Assembly: GCA_023389895.1 (NCBI GenBank)
Contig: JAEWDX010000404.1
Coordinates: 1-7,291, forward strand
Direction of reading: 5' to 3'
Source of the DNA: Bacillota bacterium
GTDB taxonomy: Bacteria > Bacillota > Bacilli > Bacillales > Cytobacillaceae
Length of the DNA: 7,291 nt
In this document: positions 6,762 through 7,291 of the stretch, piece by piece
How positions within the stretch are numbered: position 1 is the stretch's first letter
How the letters are laid out: each line of letters begins with the position of its first letter
Notes under the pieces: generated by a model
What the model was told of the DNA's origin: nothing
What the model saw: only the letters and a program-made list of their open reading frames with translations
The model's database searches: none
Translations under genes and position numbers: made by a program

Positions 6762-6794
6762 AAAGGGCTATCTGATAAGTGACACCCCTTTTTT
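6762..6794 (+). terminator. Candidate intrinsic terminator of the exporter operon
   Basis: AAAGGG (6762-6767) pairs with CCCTTT (6786-6791), followed by three more T. The loop is long (18 nt), which lowers confidence, but it contains a small TATC/GATA pairing. It is the first such structure after the exporter genes (34 bp past the stop) and precedes the tandem array. Confidence 0.4.
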
Positions 6795-6866
6795 CTGTTT
6801 CTACCATGCCGCCTATTTTTAATTGTCTCCCGCGATATTTTTCCTTGAATTCCAAAAAAAGTGGTA

Positions 6867-7291
6867 GGCAACGAGGCAAATCGATTCAAAGTAAGAAGAA
6901 AACTGAAAGAGTTGATACGCAATTGGATGAATCGAGTCAAAGTAAGAGAAAATCTGAAAGAGTTGACACGCAATTGGATGAATCGAGTCAAAGTAAGAAG
7001 AAAACTGAAAGAGTTGACACGCAACTGGATGAATCGATTCAAAGTAAGAGAAAACTTGAAAGAGTTGACACGCAACGAGGTAAATCGATTCAAAGTAAGA
7101 GTAAATCCGAGAGAGTTGATACGCAACTGGATGAATCGATTCAAAGTAAGAGGAAACCAGAATGAGTTGACACGTAACTGGATGAATCGATTCAAAGTAA
7201 GAGAAAATCTGAAAGAGTTGACATGCAACTGGATGAATCGATTCAAAATAAGAAAAAAACTGAAAGAGTTGATACGCAATTGGATGAATCG
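6867..7291. repeat. Tandem array of 51-bp units (8 full copies, continuing past the window)
   Basis: Full units start at 6881, 6932, 6983, 7034, 7085, 7136, 7187 and 7238, and a ninth begins at 7289. A partial unit end (GGCAACGAGGCAAA) precedes the first. There are no insertions or deletions. Because 51 is 17 codons, reading frames persist through the array. The plus frame reads SIQSKRKSERVDTQLDE with K/R and T/S/L/P variation, until a TGA at 7163-7165 and a TAA at 7175-7177 in the sixth unit. The minus frame (RFIQLRVNSFRFSLTLN type) stays open from the edge to 6749. Neither frame shows a start with a ribosome binding site here, so I treat it as a minisatellite or the remains of a repeat-protein gene. 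Two variants of the unit end occur: CAACTGGATGAA or CAATTGGATGAA in most copies, and CAACGAGGTAAA in the fourth. Confidence 0.9.

Noticed and set aside
6779..7165. Plus-strand frame from GTG 6779 (or ATG 6806) into the array
   Set aside because: Neither start has a ribosome binding site, and 6779 lies in the loop of the terminator candidate. The repeat part may once have been coding but this start is not supported.
6749..7279. Long minus-strand open frame of 176 codons through the tandem array
   Set aside because: It is open because a 51-bp unit without stops in that frame repeats. Its TTG start is only the last possible one before the window edge, no ribosome binding site is seen, and its non-repeat end covers the terminator region.
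6867..7291. Array considered as a CRISPR
   Set aside because: The whole 51-bp unit is conserved end to end; there are no unique spacers between short repeats and no cas genes.

Overview
The window looks like low-GC Bacillaceae DNA: AT-rich intergenic stretches, strong GGAGG-type ribosome binding sites, GTG starts and YfiB/YfiC-like ABC exporters. A 159-bp element between TTTAT repeats resembles, from memory, the bcr1 repeat of the Bacillus cereus group. This makes that group the best guess, but no sequence search was possible.

Layout. (1) 1-1446: the 3' end of one membrane protein, then a complete ABC-2-type permease. They are 7 bp apart and form the end of an exporter operon whose ATPase would lie upstream of the window. 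(2) 1447-1841: no gene. This stretch holds the bcr1-like element (1527-1685) and, touching its right end, a 16-bp hairpin (1684-1752). (3) 1842-2378: an isochorismatase-family cysteine hydrolase with its catalytic triad, followed by a weak terminator. (4) 2379-3166: a decayed region with a frameshifted small gene (about 2640-2906), a second copy of a 31-bp dispersed repeat, and a promoter with an inverted repeat around its -35 box. (5) 3167-6728: two overlapping genes for the halves of a heterodimeric ABC exporter. (6) 6729-7291: a terminator candidate, then a tandem array of exact 51-bp units that continues past the window edge.

The two exporter halves clearly work together. The first has a degenerate ATPase site (Asp for the catalytic Glu, Gln for the H-loop His). 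The second has the catalytic residues but a degenerate signature (SQGQ). The assembled dimer would have one consensus and one degenerate ATP site, the known pattern for heterodimeric exporters such as BmrCD. The permease operon, the hydrolase and the exporter pair have no evident functional link. The interval between them carries several repeats and broken reading frames, as expected of a place where insertions have accumulated.

I see no clear new biological system. The points most worth a second look are the bcr1-like element (possibly a non-autonomous IS200/IS605-type unit), the 51-bp array, and the operator and leader arrangement ahead of the exporter genes.
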